DNA from: MWBF01 sp040772005
Lineage (GTDB): Bacteria > Chloroflexota > Anaerolineae > CG2-30-64-16
Assembly: GCA_040772005.1 (NCBI GenBank)
Contig: JAXGYZ010000007.1
Span: 62,001 to 126,000, forward strand
Length of the DNA: 64,000 nucleotides
Reading direction: 5' to 3'
The position numbers and the translations under genes are program-made. The notes below the pieces were generated by a model. That model was given only the letters and a program-made list of their open reading frames with translations, was not told where the DNA came from and did not search any database. Of the stretch, positions 51,272 through 59,316 are shown piece by piece. Every line of letters begins with the position of its first letter. Position 1 is the first letter of the stretch.

Positions 51272-51817
51272 TCACTCTGCTCCTGCGCGCTCGGCCATCT
51301 GCAAACGCGCCCGGTGGAGCCTTGATTTAACCGCCTGTACGCTCAATCCCAACACCTCGGCTATCTCGCCATAGGATAAGTCATGCCAGTAGCGCAAAAC
51401 CAACGGCACCCGGTAGACCGGCGCCAACGTTTCGACCATCGCCTGGACCCGGTCGCGGGTCTCCTGGCGCACCGCGACTTCCTGCGGGTCAGGTTGCCCG
51501 CTGCGCAGTGTATTGGCAACCGGCTCCTCATCCAGCGAGAGAAATTCGCCCCGCCGGCGACGCAGCCGGTCGATGCAATAGTGCGACGCAATGGAGAGTA
51601 CCCAGGACGACAGCTTCTTGTCTGGCTGGAAGGTGTGCAGCTTTGTATACATCCGCACGAAGGTTTCCTGGGTGGCATCTTCTGCCTCAGCCGCGTTGCC
51701 GAGCATCCGATAGGCCAGGTTATAGACGGGACCCTGATAGGCCTCGACCAGCCGCGCAAATGCTTGCCGATTTCCTCCCTGCGCCTGTTCCAGCCAGATG
51801 AGTTCCTGGTTGTCCAC
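51272..51817 (-). CDS. ECF-subfamily RNA polymerase sigma factor
   Basis: 182-residue sigma-70 group 4 factor. Region 2: NLAYRMLGNAAEAEDATQETF with WVLSIASHYCIDRLRRRR; region 4: VLRYWHDLSYGEIAEVLGLSVQAVKSRLHRAR. It directs RNA polymerase to envelope-stress promoters and is held by the adjacent anti-sigma factor. GTG 51817 is chosen because GGGAG lies five bases upstream; an in-frame GTG at 51880 would add 21 residues with no ribosome-binding site. It is divergent from the kinase-MazG gene and often autoregulated in such systems. Confidence 0.9.
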   Translation of the reverse strand: MDNQELIWLEQAQGGNRQAFARLVEAYQGPVYNLAYRMLGNAAEAEDATQETFVRMYTKLHTFQPDKKLSSWVLSIASHYCIDRLRRRRGEFLSLDEEPVANTLRSGQPDPQEVAVRQETRDRVQAMVETLAPVYRVPLVLRYWHDLSYGEIAEVLGLSVQAVKSRLHRARLQMAERAGAE

Positions 51818-51950
51818 CCGCTCTCCCGGATCAGACAAGACTGCCCGATCAGCCTGCTTGCGCCTATGCCATCCGCTCACCTTCCCATACGTATTAGTCC
51901 AGCAAAGGTTTCAGGCCATGCACACGGCACGCCGCGCCTGGCCGCGATTC

Positions 51951-51979
51951 TTGGCCCGTTGGCTGTACGCGCATATAAT
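51951..51979 (+). promoter_or_regulatory. Promoter of the deoxynucleoside kinase operon
   Basis: TTGGCC (51951-51956), 17-bp spacer, TATAAT (51974-51979), 71 bp before the TTG start, with AAGGAGG (52038-52044) as ribosome-binding site. Confidence 0.72.
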
Positions 51980-52050
51980 GCCTCCACAGCATTACGATAT
52001 GCGTTGCGCCCTATCTTACCACGGTTTGGCTCGCCCGAAGGAGGGTGCGC

Positions 52051-53073
52051 TTGGCTCTGAACCCCTACATTGCTATTGAAGGCGCGATCGGCGTCGGCAA
52101 GACCACCCTGGCCCGCATGCTGGCGGAGGCGATTCAAGGCGAGCTGCTCCTGGAAGTCTTCGAGGAGAATCCGTTCCTCGGCGATTTCTATGCCGATCGG
52201 GCGCGCTATGCGTTCCAGACCCAGATTTTCTTCCTGCTTAGCCGCTACCGCCAGCAGCACCGCGTCATCGCGCAGACGATCGAGCATCAGACGCTCGTGA
52301 GCGACTACTTGTTCGCCAAGGATTGGCTCTTTGCACACCTCAACCTGACAGGGGACGAGCTCAGCATGTACGAGCGCGTGCACGCCATCCTCGGTGAGCA
52401 GATCCCCGCGCCCGCACTGGTCGTCTATCTCAAGGCCTCGACGGACACCCTCATGGGCCGCATCGCGTTCCGCGACCGTTCCTACGAACGCCAGATGGAA
52501 CGCACCTATATCGCGGACCTCCAACTGGCCTATGAACGCTTCTTCGCCGAATACACGGTCGCGCCGGTCCTGACGATCGACACGGATGGGCTGGACATCG
52601 TGCACGAGCCGGCGGCGCGAGCCGAAGTCATCAACCGCATCAAGGACGCACTGCAAAGCGATAGCTATCAGCTCCCCCTGCCGGATATGGAGGCAACGCT
52701 GGCCGAACCACGGCTCCTGCAGCATGGTCGCCGCCTCCCTGACTTCCAGCGTTTTCAGCGCGCCTTCGATCACGAGAAAGGCTTCATCGTCAACCTGTTC
52801 TTCGACTACATCTGCCTGACGGAAGAACTCGGCGAGATCGGCCGCGTGCTCAAACGCGTCTGGCATCGCCAGGATGAATTGCTCCTCCAGGTCGGCAACC
52901 GATCCGAGGCGCACGACCGCGCCTTGCAGACAGTTCAGGCAGACCTCGAAGAAGAGCTGGCTGATGCCCTGGCCTATCTTCTGAAGATTTCGAACGACGC
53001 AGGGATCGACCTCGAAACCGCATACATCAAGAAGATGGATCATAATGCGCGCCGGACCTGGCCGCCCGCCTGA
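52051..53073 (+). CDS. Deoxynucleoside kinase fused to a MazG-like nucleotide pyrophosphohydrolase domain
   Basis: 340 residues. Domain 1 (about 1-215) is a dNK/dGK-type kinase: P-loop GAIGVGKTT (11-19), EVFEENPFLGDFY, ARYAFQTQIFFLLSRY, the lid FRDRSYERQME. Domain 2 (about 235-340) is all-helical and MazG-like: EELGEIGRVLKR and EEELADALAYLL carry the ExxE...ExxD metal-binding pattern, ending in KKMDHNARRTW. Deoxynucleoside salvage and cleavage of non-canonical NTPs are thus joined in one chain, an unusual combination. TTG 52051 is chosen because AAGGAGG is six bases upstream; GTG 52045 abuts the ribosome-binding site. Followed by a second kinase. Confidence 0.85.
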   Translation: MALNPYIAIEGAIGVGKTTLARMLAEAIQGELLLEVFEENPFLGDFYADRARYAFQTQIFFLLSRYRQQHRVIAQTIEHQTLVSDYLFAKDWLFAHLNLTGDELSMYERVHAILGEQIPAPALVVYLKASTDTLMGRIAFRDRSYERQMERTYIADLQLAYERFFAEYTVAPVLTIDTDGLDIVHEPAARAEVINRIKDALQSDSYQLPLPDMEATLAEPRLLQHGRRLPDFQRFQRAFDHEKGFIVNLFFDYICLTEELGEIGRVLKRVWHRQDELLLQVGNRSEAHDRALQTVQADLEEELADALAYLLKISNDAGIDLETAYIKKMDHNARRTWPPA

Positions 53074-53089
53074 ACAGGAAGCATAAGCT

Positions 53090-53728
53090 ATGACCAAGCG
53101 CTTCATCGCGATCGCAGGCAATATCGGCGTCGGCAAGTCCACGCTGACGCGGCTGTTGAGCGAGCGATTGGGCTGGGAGCCGTTCTACGAGGCGGTCTCC
53201 GACAATCCCTACCTGGCTGATTTCTACCAGGATATGACGCGCTATGCGTTCCACTCGCAGATTTTCTTCCTCTCTCGCCGTCTGCGCCACCACCGGCGCC
53301 TGCTGGACTTCCCCAACTCGGTGGTGCAGGATCGTTCGGTCTACGAGGACGCCGAAATCTTTGCGCGCAACCTGTTCGAGCAGTGCCACATCCTGCCGCG
53401 CGACTATCATACCTATCGTGAGCTCTACGAGGTACTGATTCAGTTTCTCCCGCCGCCCGACCTGGTAGTCTACCTGCGCGCATCGGTGCCGACGCTGCTC
53501 GACCGCATCTCGCAGCGCGGGCGTTCATTCGAGCAGAACATCGCGCCGGCCTATCTCGACCAGCTCAACTCGCTCTATGCGGCATGGATGGATAGTTTCA
53601 GGCTCTGTCCGGTGCTGACGGTGCCCGCAGACGACCTGGACTTCGTCCACAACGGCGCCCACCTGGACCTGATAATCCGGAAAATCGAAGAAAAGCTCAG
53701 CGGCAAAGAGGAAGTCATCTTTGCCTGA
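53090..53728 (+). CDS. Deoxynucleoside kinase
   Basis: 212-residue dNK-family enzyme phosphorylating deoxynucleosides (deoxyadenosine/deoxyguanosine are typical). P-loop GNIGVGKST (10-18), FYEAVSDNPYLADFY, QDRSVYEDAEIFA (DRS motif) and the lid SQRGRSFEQN. It lies 16 bp downstream of the kinase-MazG fusion and is clearly its paralogue; the pair recalls the two-gene dck/dgk arrangement of Firmicutes. This copy has no MazG domain. Confidence 0.9.
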   Translation: MTKRFIAIAGNIGVGKSTLTRLLSERLGWEPFYEAVSDNPYLADFYQDMTRYAFHSQIFFLSRRLRHHRRLLDFPNSVVQDRSVYEDAEIFARNLFEQCHILPRDYHTYRELYEVLIQFLPPPDLVVYLRASVPTLLDRISQRGRSFEQNIAPAYLDQLNSLYAAWMDSFRLCPVLTVPADDLDFVHNGAHLDLIIRKIEEKLSGKEEVIFA

Positions 53729-53748
53729 TCGTAGCAGGAGAAACGTTT

Positions 53749-54849
53749 ATGTCAAGCACAGCCAGCTCCGACCTGCCCTGGTCCGATGCCTCACTCCTCT
53801 CCTTTGCGCCCGCAGGCAGCGCCGAGCCCGCGGCGCTCGTCGCAGGCGAGTCGCTCCACCTGGTCTTTGTTGCGAACAAGACGCTCTACCATACGCGCCT
53901 CTCGTTGACGGATGCCGGCCTGGCATGGCAGCCGCCCGTACGATTCGCCAGCGGGGAGTCGCCCGCGCTGGCTGTGACGCCCGATGGCAGGCTCTATTGC
54001 GCATTCACGAATTGGTTTCTGGGCAATTGCGAGGTTTTCTGCGCTGCATGGGATGGGCAGAGGTGGGCGTTGCCCCAGGTCGTCTCGCGTACCAGCGGCG
54101 TGTCGACTTCGCCGGCGCTGGCCGCAGGCCCGGATGGCAGCCTGTATGCAGTCTGGGCTGACACAACCCCGGGACGCTCCACCATATATTACGGTCGTAA
54201 GGGCGACGTGGCCTGGATTAACGGGCCGATCCCCAGCGGAGCGGGCAGCTATCCCGTCCTGGCCGTCGCCCCGGATGGCGAACTCCTGGTCGCGTGGCAA
54301 GATCGTCTGGCTGAGACCGGCGTCTTCGAGGTGTTCTGCGCCAGCCACAAAGACGGGACCTGGGGCGTCCCGCAAATCATCTCCGACTCACCGCAGCGGC
54401 ATTCGCTCTACCCGAAGCTGGCGTGCAACTCGCAAGGGAACTGCCACCTTGTCTGGCAGGAAGAGGCCCGCTACACCTACGTCATTCGCAGCGCAGAGCG
54501 TCTGCCGGGCGGCTGGACCGCGCCCCGTGACCTCTCCGACCCCGGGACGGATTGCCGTCTCGGGCGCATCCTGTCTCGATCGACGAACATCTTTCAGGCC
54601 ATCTGGGCCTGTGGCCCCGTTCTGCGCCACCGCGCCCGGCCCGCGGACAGTCGCGCCTTCTGGTGGCAGGCGGAGACAGCGCAATCGTATTGCGAAGGCA
54701 TCAGCGACCTGGCAGTCACCATCGACGCTGGCGGCGCGACCCATCTCGTATGGAGCGCTTACCATACAGCCAGCCAGCGCCAGCTCTACTATGCCCGCCG
54801 CGACCCTGTCCCCATGCAGGGCGTCTTCATTCCCATCGTGATCGGCTGA
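53749..54849 (+). CDS. Beta-propeller (BNR/sialidase-like) protein
   Basis: 366 residues. Repeated stretches of the BNR/beta-propeller type recur about every 50 residues: SPALAVTPDGRLYCAFTNW, SPALAAGPDGSLYAVWAD, YPVLAVAPDGELLVAWQD, YPKLACNSQGNCHLVWQEE and SDLAVTIDAGGATHLVWSAY. This predicts a six- or seven-bladed propeller. No catalytic Asp-box set or signal peptide is obvious, so enzymatic sialidase activity is unlikely. AGGAG precedes the ATG by eight bases. It follows the kinases by 20 bp, but nothing links it to nucleotide metabolism. Confidence 0.75.
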   Translation: MSSTASSDLPWSDASLLSFAPAGSAEPAALVAGESLHLVFVANKTLYHTRLSLTDAGLAWQPPVRFASGESPALAVTPDGRLYCAFTNWFLGNCEVFCAAWDGQRWALPQVVSRTSGVSTSPALAAGPDGSLYAVWADTTPGRSTIYYGRKGDVAWINGPIPSGAGSYPVLAVAPDGELLVAWQDRLAETGVFEVFCASHKDGTWGVPQIISDSPQRHSLYPKLACNSQGNCHLVWQEEARYTYVIRSAERLPGGWTAPRDLSDPGTDCRLGRILSRSTNIFQAIWACGPVLRHRARPADSRAFWWQAETAQSYCEGISDLAVTIDAGGATHLVWSAYHTASQRQLYYARRDPVPMQGVFIPIVIG

Positions 54850-55020
54850 CCCTGACAAGGTGACGGGGAGACGGGGTGAAGGGGTGATGTGGACGGGCGG
54901 AGCCGGTCGACTATGGGTGTGACCTATAATCGTGGATAGAAGACTCAACCCGCCATTCGGCGTCACCCTGTCACCTCTTCACCCCGTCTCCTTGTCACCC
55001 CGTCACCCGTTCACTTCGTA
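54850..55020. repeat. Inverted pair of GGTGANNN 8-bp repeat arrays
   Basis: Units GGTGACGG/GGTGAAGG at 54852-54892 face CCGTCACC/CTTCACC units at 54962-55017, giving a long imperfect stem in the gap between the convergent propeller and PHP genes and running into the last codons of the PHP gene. It belongs to the same family as 14744-14785 and 14958-15003. It may act as the shared transcription end. Confidence 0.6.
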
Positions 55021-55685
55021 ATCTTCGCCCAGGTGCTCAGCACGTGCGGCCACAGGCCGGTCAGCCGGCCGCCAGGCTCTGCTTTCGCGAGGCTGGCACG
55101 CAGCGCCGCTGCATTCGCCTTAAAAGGCGGCAAGACCAGATAGCCCGCCCCGATCTCACCGAGCGTATGCGCATCGCTGCCCGCCGTCATCAGCTTGCCA
55201 TGATCTCGCGCCAACGCCTGCGCGCGCCGGTTGTCGCCCGCACGCAGACAGCGCGCGTTGAAGACCTCCAGCGCATCCACCTCATCGATGATTGCCAACG
55301 TGCGCTTCAGTCCCAACGCGGACCCGCGCAGACTGTCCAGCGGATGTGACACGCTGATGACCGCGCCCTGGCGGCGGAGCCGCACCAGTGTCTCCTCGAT
55401 GCTCAGGCCGCGCGGCACTTCTTCTGTCACGTAGTACGCGATGACCTCGCCGCCGGAGTCAACCTCGATCTCCTCACCGACGATGATCAGGTCCGGCGCC
55501 AGTGCGTGCGCCTCGAGCGCGCCGGCAATGGTGTTGTGGTCGGTGACTGCCAGCCGCGCCAGACCCACCATGCGCGCGCGTTCGATCAGGTCGCGCGGCT
55601 GTGTCTTGCTATCAGGAGATACATAGGTGTGGCTGTGCAGGTCGATGCGCCACGTGCCGCGCACCGGGTCAGTCCGCTTTGCCAT
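55011..55685 (-). CDS. PHP-domain phosphoesterase
   Basis: 224-residue PHP-fold metal-dependent phosphoesterase, similar to stand-alone RNase AM/phosphatase-type members. Metal ligands: DLHSHT (15-20), TDHNTI, VGEEIEV, VSHPLD and SDAHT. Substrate could be 3'-phosphoadenosine 5'-phosphate, short RNA ends or another phosphomonoester. Its start overlaps the end of the DUF362 gene by 17 bp, so the two are coupled. The 3' end is embedded in an 8-bp tandem repeat array. Confidence 0.85.
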   Translation of the reverse strand: MAKRTDPVRGTWRIDLHSHTYVSPDSKTQPRDLIERARMVGLARLAVTDHNTIAGALEAHALAPDLIIVGEEIEVDSGGEVIAYYVTEEVPRGLSIEETLVRLRRQGAVISVSHPLDSLRGSALGLKRTLAIIDEVDALEVFNARCLRAGDNRRAQALARDHGKLMTAGSDAHTLGEIGAGYLVLPPFKANAAALRASLAKAEPGGRLTGLWPHVLSTWAKITK

Positions 55686-56886
55686 GCCGTCTTCCCAGCA
55701 TCAGGCCGCCCAGCGCCAACGCGCCAAGCACCACCCCCGCCGCAATCATCGACGTCCGCGGCTCCACGCCCGGCATGACAATCTGGCCGTCGCCGTAGTG
55801 CTTGAACATCTGGCCCCATTTCGTCTCCGCGGCCGCGGCCACGCGTGGCCGACCCACGAAGGGATACCAGTAGACATTGTGGTAGAAGTTGGAAGCAAAG
55901 TAGCTCCACGGCACCAGCGGCGAGCGCAGCAGCATATTCTCGAAGGGCTTCAACGCACCATGATAGATGAGCTTCTGCCCGCGGCTGGCAAACGTATCCT
56001 CCTGGATGAAGCCCCAGTCCTCCGCAGAGATGTCGTAGCCGACGATCTCGATGTCCTTCGGGTCGCCCACGCCCAAGCCCAATTCGTGAGCCAATCGGAT
56101 GAACTTGAGGTCCATCGGGTTGAACCCCTGAATCTTGGCCGAGATGGCATCGATCGCGACCTGGTCGGCAGATGCGAGAATGATGTCCTTCTCCCACCAG
56201 CGCATCGCGCGCGGCCCCGGACCATCCCCGGCGAACGTGCCGTCCATCACGGCAAACAAGCCGGAGTGAATCTCCTGCTGGATGGCCAGCAGGTCCACGA
56301 CCGTCTCATGAATCACGCCGTGCGTCCAGTGGCGCTTCTCGTTGAGCAGTCCACCGAATGCATTCTTCATCGCGCCCGTGATGGTCGTGAAGACGTGCGT
56401 CTTGACCGTGGGAAGCTGGATGATATTCTTGTCGAAGAAATACTCTGGGAGCAGGATGCCATCGGGGAAGATGCGGTCCAGCACGAGCATCGGCGCCTTC
56501 GGCGTATACCGCACCCACTGGATCTCCGGCTCGTACAGGTGCACGTTGCGCACGCCGTACTGGTCTACGACGTCCTTGTGCTTGTTATTCTTCTCGCCCA
56601 CATACGCGTCCACCACCACCGTCTTGTTGTGTGCGGCGGACAGGTTGCGATAGCCATCGGCCTGCAGCTTGCGCACCACGCCTTCAATCTGCCAGGGCGT
56701 ACTCGAACAGGCCGGATACCACGTCTGCCAGGAGATGTTGATCTTCAGAATCGTCTCGCGGTCGCGCGGCAATGCGGCCTGGTAGCCGGCCAGGTCCAGC
56801 AGCCGGCCATAGTCTTCCAGAACCGTTTCGGGCCGCGTCTTCAGGACTGCGACTTTGCCCTTGCCAGGGAAATCGCGTGGAATCAT
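55669..56886 (-). CDS. DUF362 protein with a C-terminal membrane anchor
   Basis: 405 residues. The core has the DUF362 pattern: KINISWQTWYPACSSTPW, LPTVKTHVFTTITGAMKNAFGG, GLFAVMDGTFAGDGPGPRAM and DQVAIDAISAKIQGF. Many DUF362 proteins carry ferredoxin-like clusters, but no 4Fe-4S cysteine motif is visible here. A hydrophobic helix near the end (MIAAGVVLGALALGGLML) followed by RRHGK anchors it. ATG 56886 follows GGAGG by seven bases; an upstream in-frame start at 56925 is unsupported. Function unknown. Translationally coupled to the PHP gene. Confidence 0.82.
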   Translation of the reverse strand: MIPRDFPGKGKVAVLKTRPETVLEDYGRLLDLAGYQAALPRDRETILKINISWQTWYPACSSTPWQIEGVVRKLQADGYRNLSAAHNKTVVVDAYVGEKNNKHKDVVDQYGVRNVHLYEPEIQWVRYTPKAPMLVLDRIFPDGILLPEYFFDKNIIQLPTVKTHVFTTITGAMKNAFGGLLNEKRHWTHGVIHETVVDLLAIQQEIHSGLFAVMDGTFAGDGPGPRAMRWWEKDIILASADQVAIDAISAKIQGFNPMDLKFIRLAHELGLGVGDPKDIEIVGYDISAEDWGFIQEDTFASRGQKLIYHGALKPFENMLLRSPLVPWSYFASNFYHNVYWYPFVGRPRVAAAAETKWGQMFKHYGDGQIVMPGVEPRTSMIAAGVVLGALALGGLMLGRRHGKAD

Positions 56887-56972
56887 ATGTCTACCTCCCA
56901 TCACAAGAAACCGGGCCTTTGGCAAACACCCGCTCCGCCCGGCATCGCTTCCATGATACGCTGAAATGCCGC

Positions 56973-57012
56973 AAAAAGGAAGCCCCCTCTCCCGTCGTAC
57001 AGGAGAGGGGGC
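56973..57012 (-). terminator. Terminator downstream of the EF-G2 gene
   Basis: Minus strand GCCCCCTCTCC, loop TGTACGAC, GGGAGAGGGGGC, then TTCCTTTTT. Confidence 0.85.
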
Positions 57013-57039
57013 AAAGGGTGAGGTTCACCCTGGATCGTC

Positions 57040-59121
57040 TTATTCGTCCTCGGCCTCGACCCGCTCGCGCTTCGCCTGAGCAATGATCGCCTCGGCCACA
57101 TGCGACGGAACCGGCTCATAGTGCGACAGCTTCATGGTGTAGAACCCGCGACCCTGGGTGATCGAGCGCAAGTCAATCGCATACCGCTGCATCTCGGCCT
57201 GCGGTACCTGTGCGGTGACGATGCCCTTGCCGCGCGCCTGCTCCATGCCCTGCACGCGACCGCGCCGGGTGTTCAGGTCGCTCATGATGTCGCCCATGTA
57301 TTCCTCGGGCACCGTAATGCGGACATCCATGATCGGCTCCAGCAGCACAGGGCCTGCCTGCAAGAAGGTCTTCTTGAAGACTTCGCGACCTGCAATCTGG
57401 AAGGCGATGTCCTTCGAGTCTACCGGGTGCATCTTCCCGTCGTACACCTCGCAGCGCACATCCACGACCGGATAGCCTGCCAGCGGCCCGGCCTCAAGTT
57501 GCGAGCGCACGCCCTTTTCGATCGAGGGGAAGAAATTCTGCGAAATCGCGCCGCCGAACACGCGGGTCGTATCGAACTCGAATCCCGTGCCGCGCTCGAC
57601 CGGCTTGATCTCCATGTGGACCTCGCCGAACTGCCCTGCGCCACCCGTTTGCTTCTTATGGCGGTGGTAATCCGACGCGCTCCGCGTAATCGACTCCTGG
57701 TATGGCACCTTCGGCACCGAAGTGCTCAGCCCCACGCCGAACTTGCTCTCCATCCGCCGGATCGCCAGGTCGAGGTGTACCTCGCCCATGCCCAGCAAGA
57801 TCGTTTCGCTCGTCCCAGGTTCCATGCGCCACTGCAACGTCGGGTCTTCCTCTGTCACGCGCGTGAGGGCCGGGCCCATCTTGGCCGAGTCAGCCTTGGT
57901 CTTGGGTGCAACTGCAACCGAGTACAGCGGATCCGGATAGGTCGGCCGCGGCAGGATCAGCGGGTTCGCCCGGTCGCACAGGGTGTCGTTCGTGCCGGTC
58001 GTGCCCAGTTTGGCAACGCCGCCGATATCACCGGCGCTCAGATCGGTGACGGGCAACTGCTCCTTGCCGCGCGGGATGAACAACTGGCTGATACGCTCTT
58101 CATGGCCGCCGGGCATGCTCCACACTCGGGAGTCACCGCGCAGCGTACCTGAGACCACACGGTAATAGGAGATTTTGCCAACGTAGGGATCCGCGACCGT
58201 CTTCCACACCAGAACCGCCAGCGGGCCGGTGGCATCCGCGGGCAGTTCCACCGCGTCACCGTTCGGCCGCTCCGCCGTCGCCGCGGGTCGGGCCGCCGGG
58301 TCAGGCATGAAGGCCACGAGCGCGTCCATCAACGGCCGGACTGCGACGTTGTTTGCGGCAGCAGCACAGAATACCGGGATAATCGTCCCGTTGTTGATGC
58401 CTGCCCGCAGACCGCGGTTGATTTCCTCGGCGGTCAGTTCTTCCCCATCAAGGTACTTCATAATGAGCTCATCATCGCCCTCAGCCGCGGCCTCGATGAG
58501 CTGCGTGCGCGCACTCTCAACTTCGTCGGTCATATCCGCCGGGATGTCGGAAGCAGTCGCACCTTCGCCCTGGTAGGCCTTCATGCTCACCAGGTCCACA
58601 ACACCCTTGAACTCCGAGCCCTCGCCGATCGGCAACTGCACGGCCACAATCGTGCCAGAAAATGCGCCGCGCAGGTTCTCGATCACCTGCTGGAACCGCG
58701 CATTCTCGCGGTCCATCTTGTTGACCAGAATGGCGCGCGGCAGGCTGCGCTCATCCAGATAGCCCCAGCCCAGTTCCGTGCCGACCTCGACGCCAGAGAC
58801 CGGGTCGACCAGCACCAGCGCGGCATCGGCCACAGACACGGCACCCTTGACTTCACCGACGAAATCAATGAACCCGGGTGTATCCAAGACGTTGATCTTA
58901 ACGCCCTTGTACTCGCACGGCGCGACCGCGGCCATGACCGAGATCCGGCGCCGGATCGCTTCGTCGTCCCAGTCCGCCACAGTCGTGCCATCTTCGACGC
59001 GGCCTCGCCGTGTCAAAACACCCGTGTTGAACAGCATTGACTCGGCCAGCGTGGTCTTGCCGGAACTGCCATGCCCAATCAGCACAATGTTGCGGATCTG
59101 TTCGGTGCTATAGTTCGCCAT
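57040..59121 (-). CDS. Elongation factor G-like GTPase (EF-G2 type)
   Basis: 693-residue five-domain EF-G homologue. G1 GHGSSGKT (16-23), DTPGFIDFVGEV and NKMD are present. The switch I region reads RRRISVMAAVAP rather than the RGITI of canonical EF-G, a pattern seen in the second EF-G subfamily of several phyla. Domains II-V follow (GEVHLDLAIRRMESKFG, TGGAGQFGEVHMEIKP, LEPIMDVRITVPEEYMGDIMSDL). Canonical FusA is expected elsewhere in the genome, so this protein is likely auxiliary (recycling or back-translocation type). ATG 59121 follows AAGGAGG. Confidence 0.9.
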   Translation of the reverse strand: MANYSTEQIRNIVLIGHGSSGKTTLAESMLFNTGVLTRRGRVEDGTTVADWDDEAIRRRISVMAAVAPCEYKGVKINVLDTPGFIDFVGEVKGAVSVADAALVLVDPVSGVEVGTELGWGYLDERSLPRAILVNKMDRENARFQQVIENLRGAFSGTIVAVQLPIGEGSEFKGVVDLVSMKAYQGEGATASDIPADMTDEVESARTQLIEAAAEGDDELIMKYLDGEELTAEEINRGLRAGINNGTIIPVFCAAAANNVAVRPLMDALVAFMPDPAARPAATAERPNGDAVELPADATGPLAVLVWKTVADPYVGKISYYRVVSGTLRGDSRVWSMPGGHEERISQLFIPRGKEQLPVTDLSAGDIGGVAKLGTTGTNDTLCDRANPLILPRPTYPDPLYSVAVAPKTKADSAKMGPALTRVTEEDPTLQWRMEPGTSETILLGMGEVHLDLAIRRMESKFGVGLSTSVPKVPYQESITRSASDYHRHKKQTGGAGQFGEVHMEIKPVERGTGFEFDTTRVFGGAISQNFFPSIEKGVRSQLEAGPLAGYPVVDVRCEVYDGKMHPVDSKDIAFQIAGREVFKKTFLQAGPVLLEPIMDVRITVPEEYMGDIMSDLNTRRGRVQGMEQARGKGIVTAQVPQAEMQRYAIDLRSITQGRGFYTMKLSHYEPVPSHVAEAIIAQAKRERVEAEDE

Positions 59122-59316
59122 TACCCCTCCTTGGCAGGGTGCTTCCACGTATTCTCTTTGCTGAACTTGCCTGTAGTTTTGTGATAATAAAGACACACCG
59201 GCCAGGCGGCCGGAGCGCAACTTACAACTTTAGGTCAACCAGTCCATTTTACGTACATTTGGCCTGACTGTCAAAGATGTACCGTTGCCATTCTCGCGTC
59301 AGGTCGGCGCGCGGCT

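Noticed and set aside
54925..54930. Isolated TATAAT on the plus strand between convergent genes
   Set aside because: No -35 at a proper distance and no gene or RNA structure downstream; only antisense to the PHP gene.
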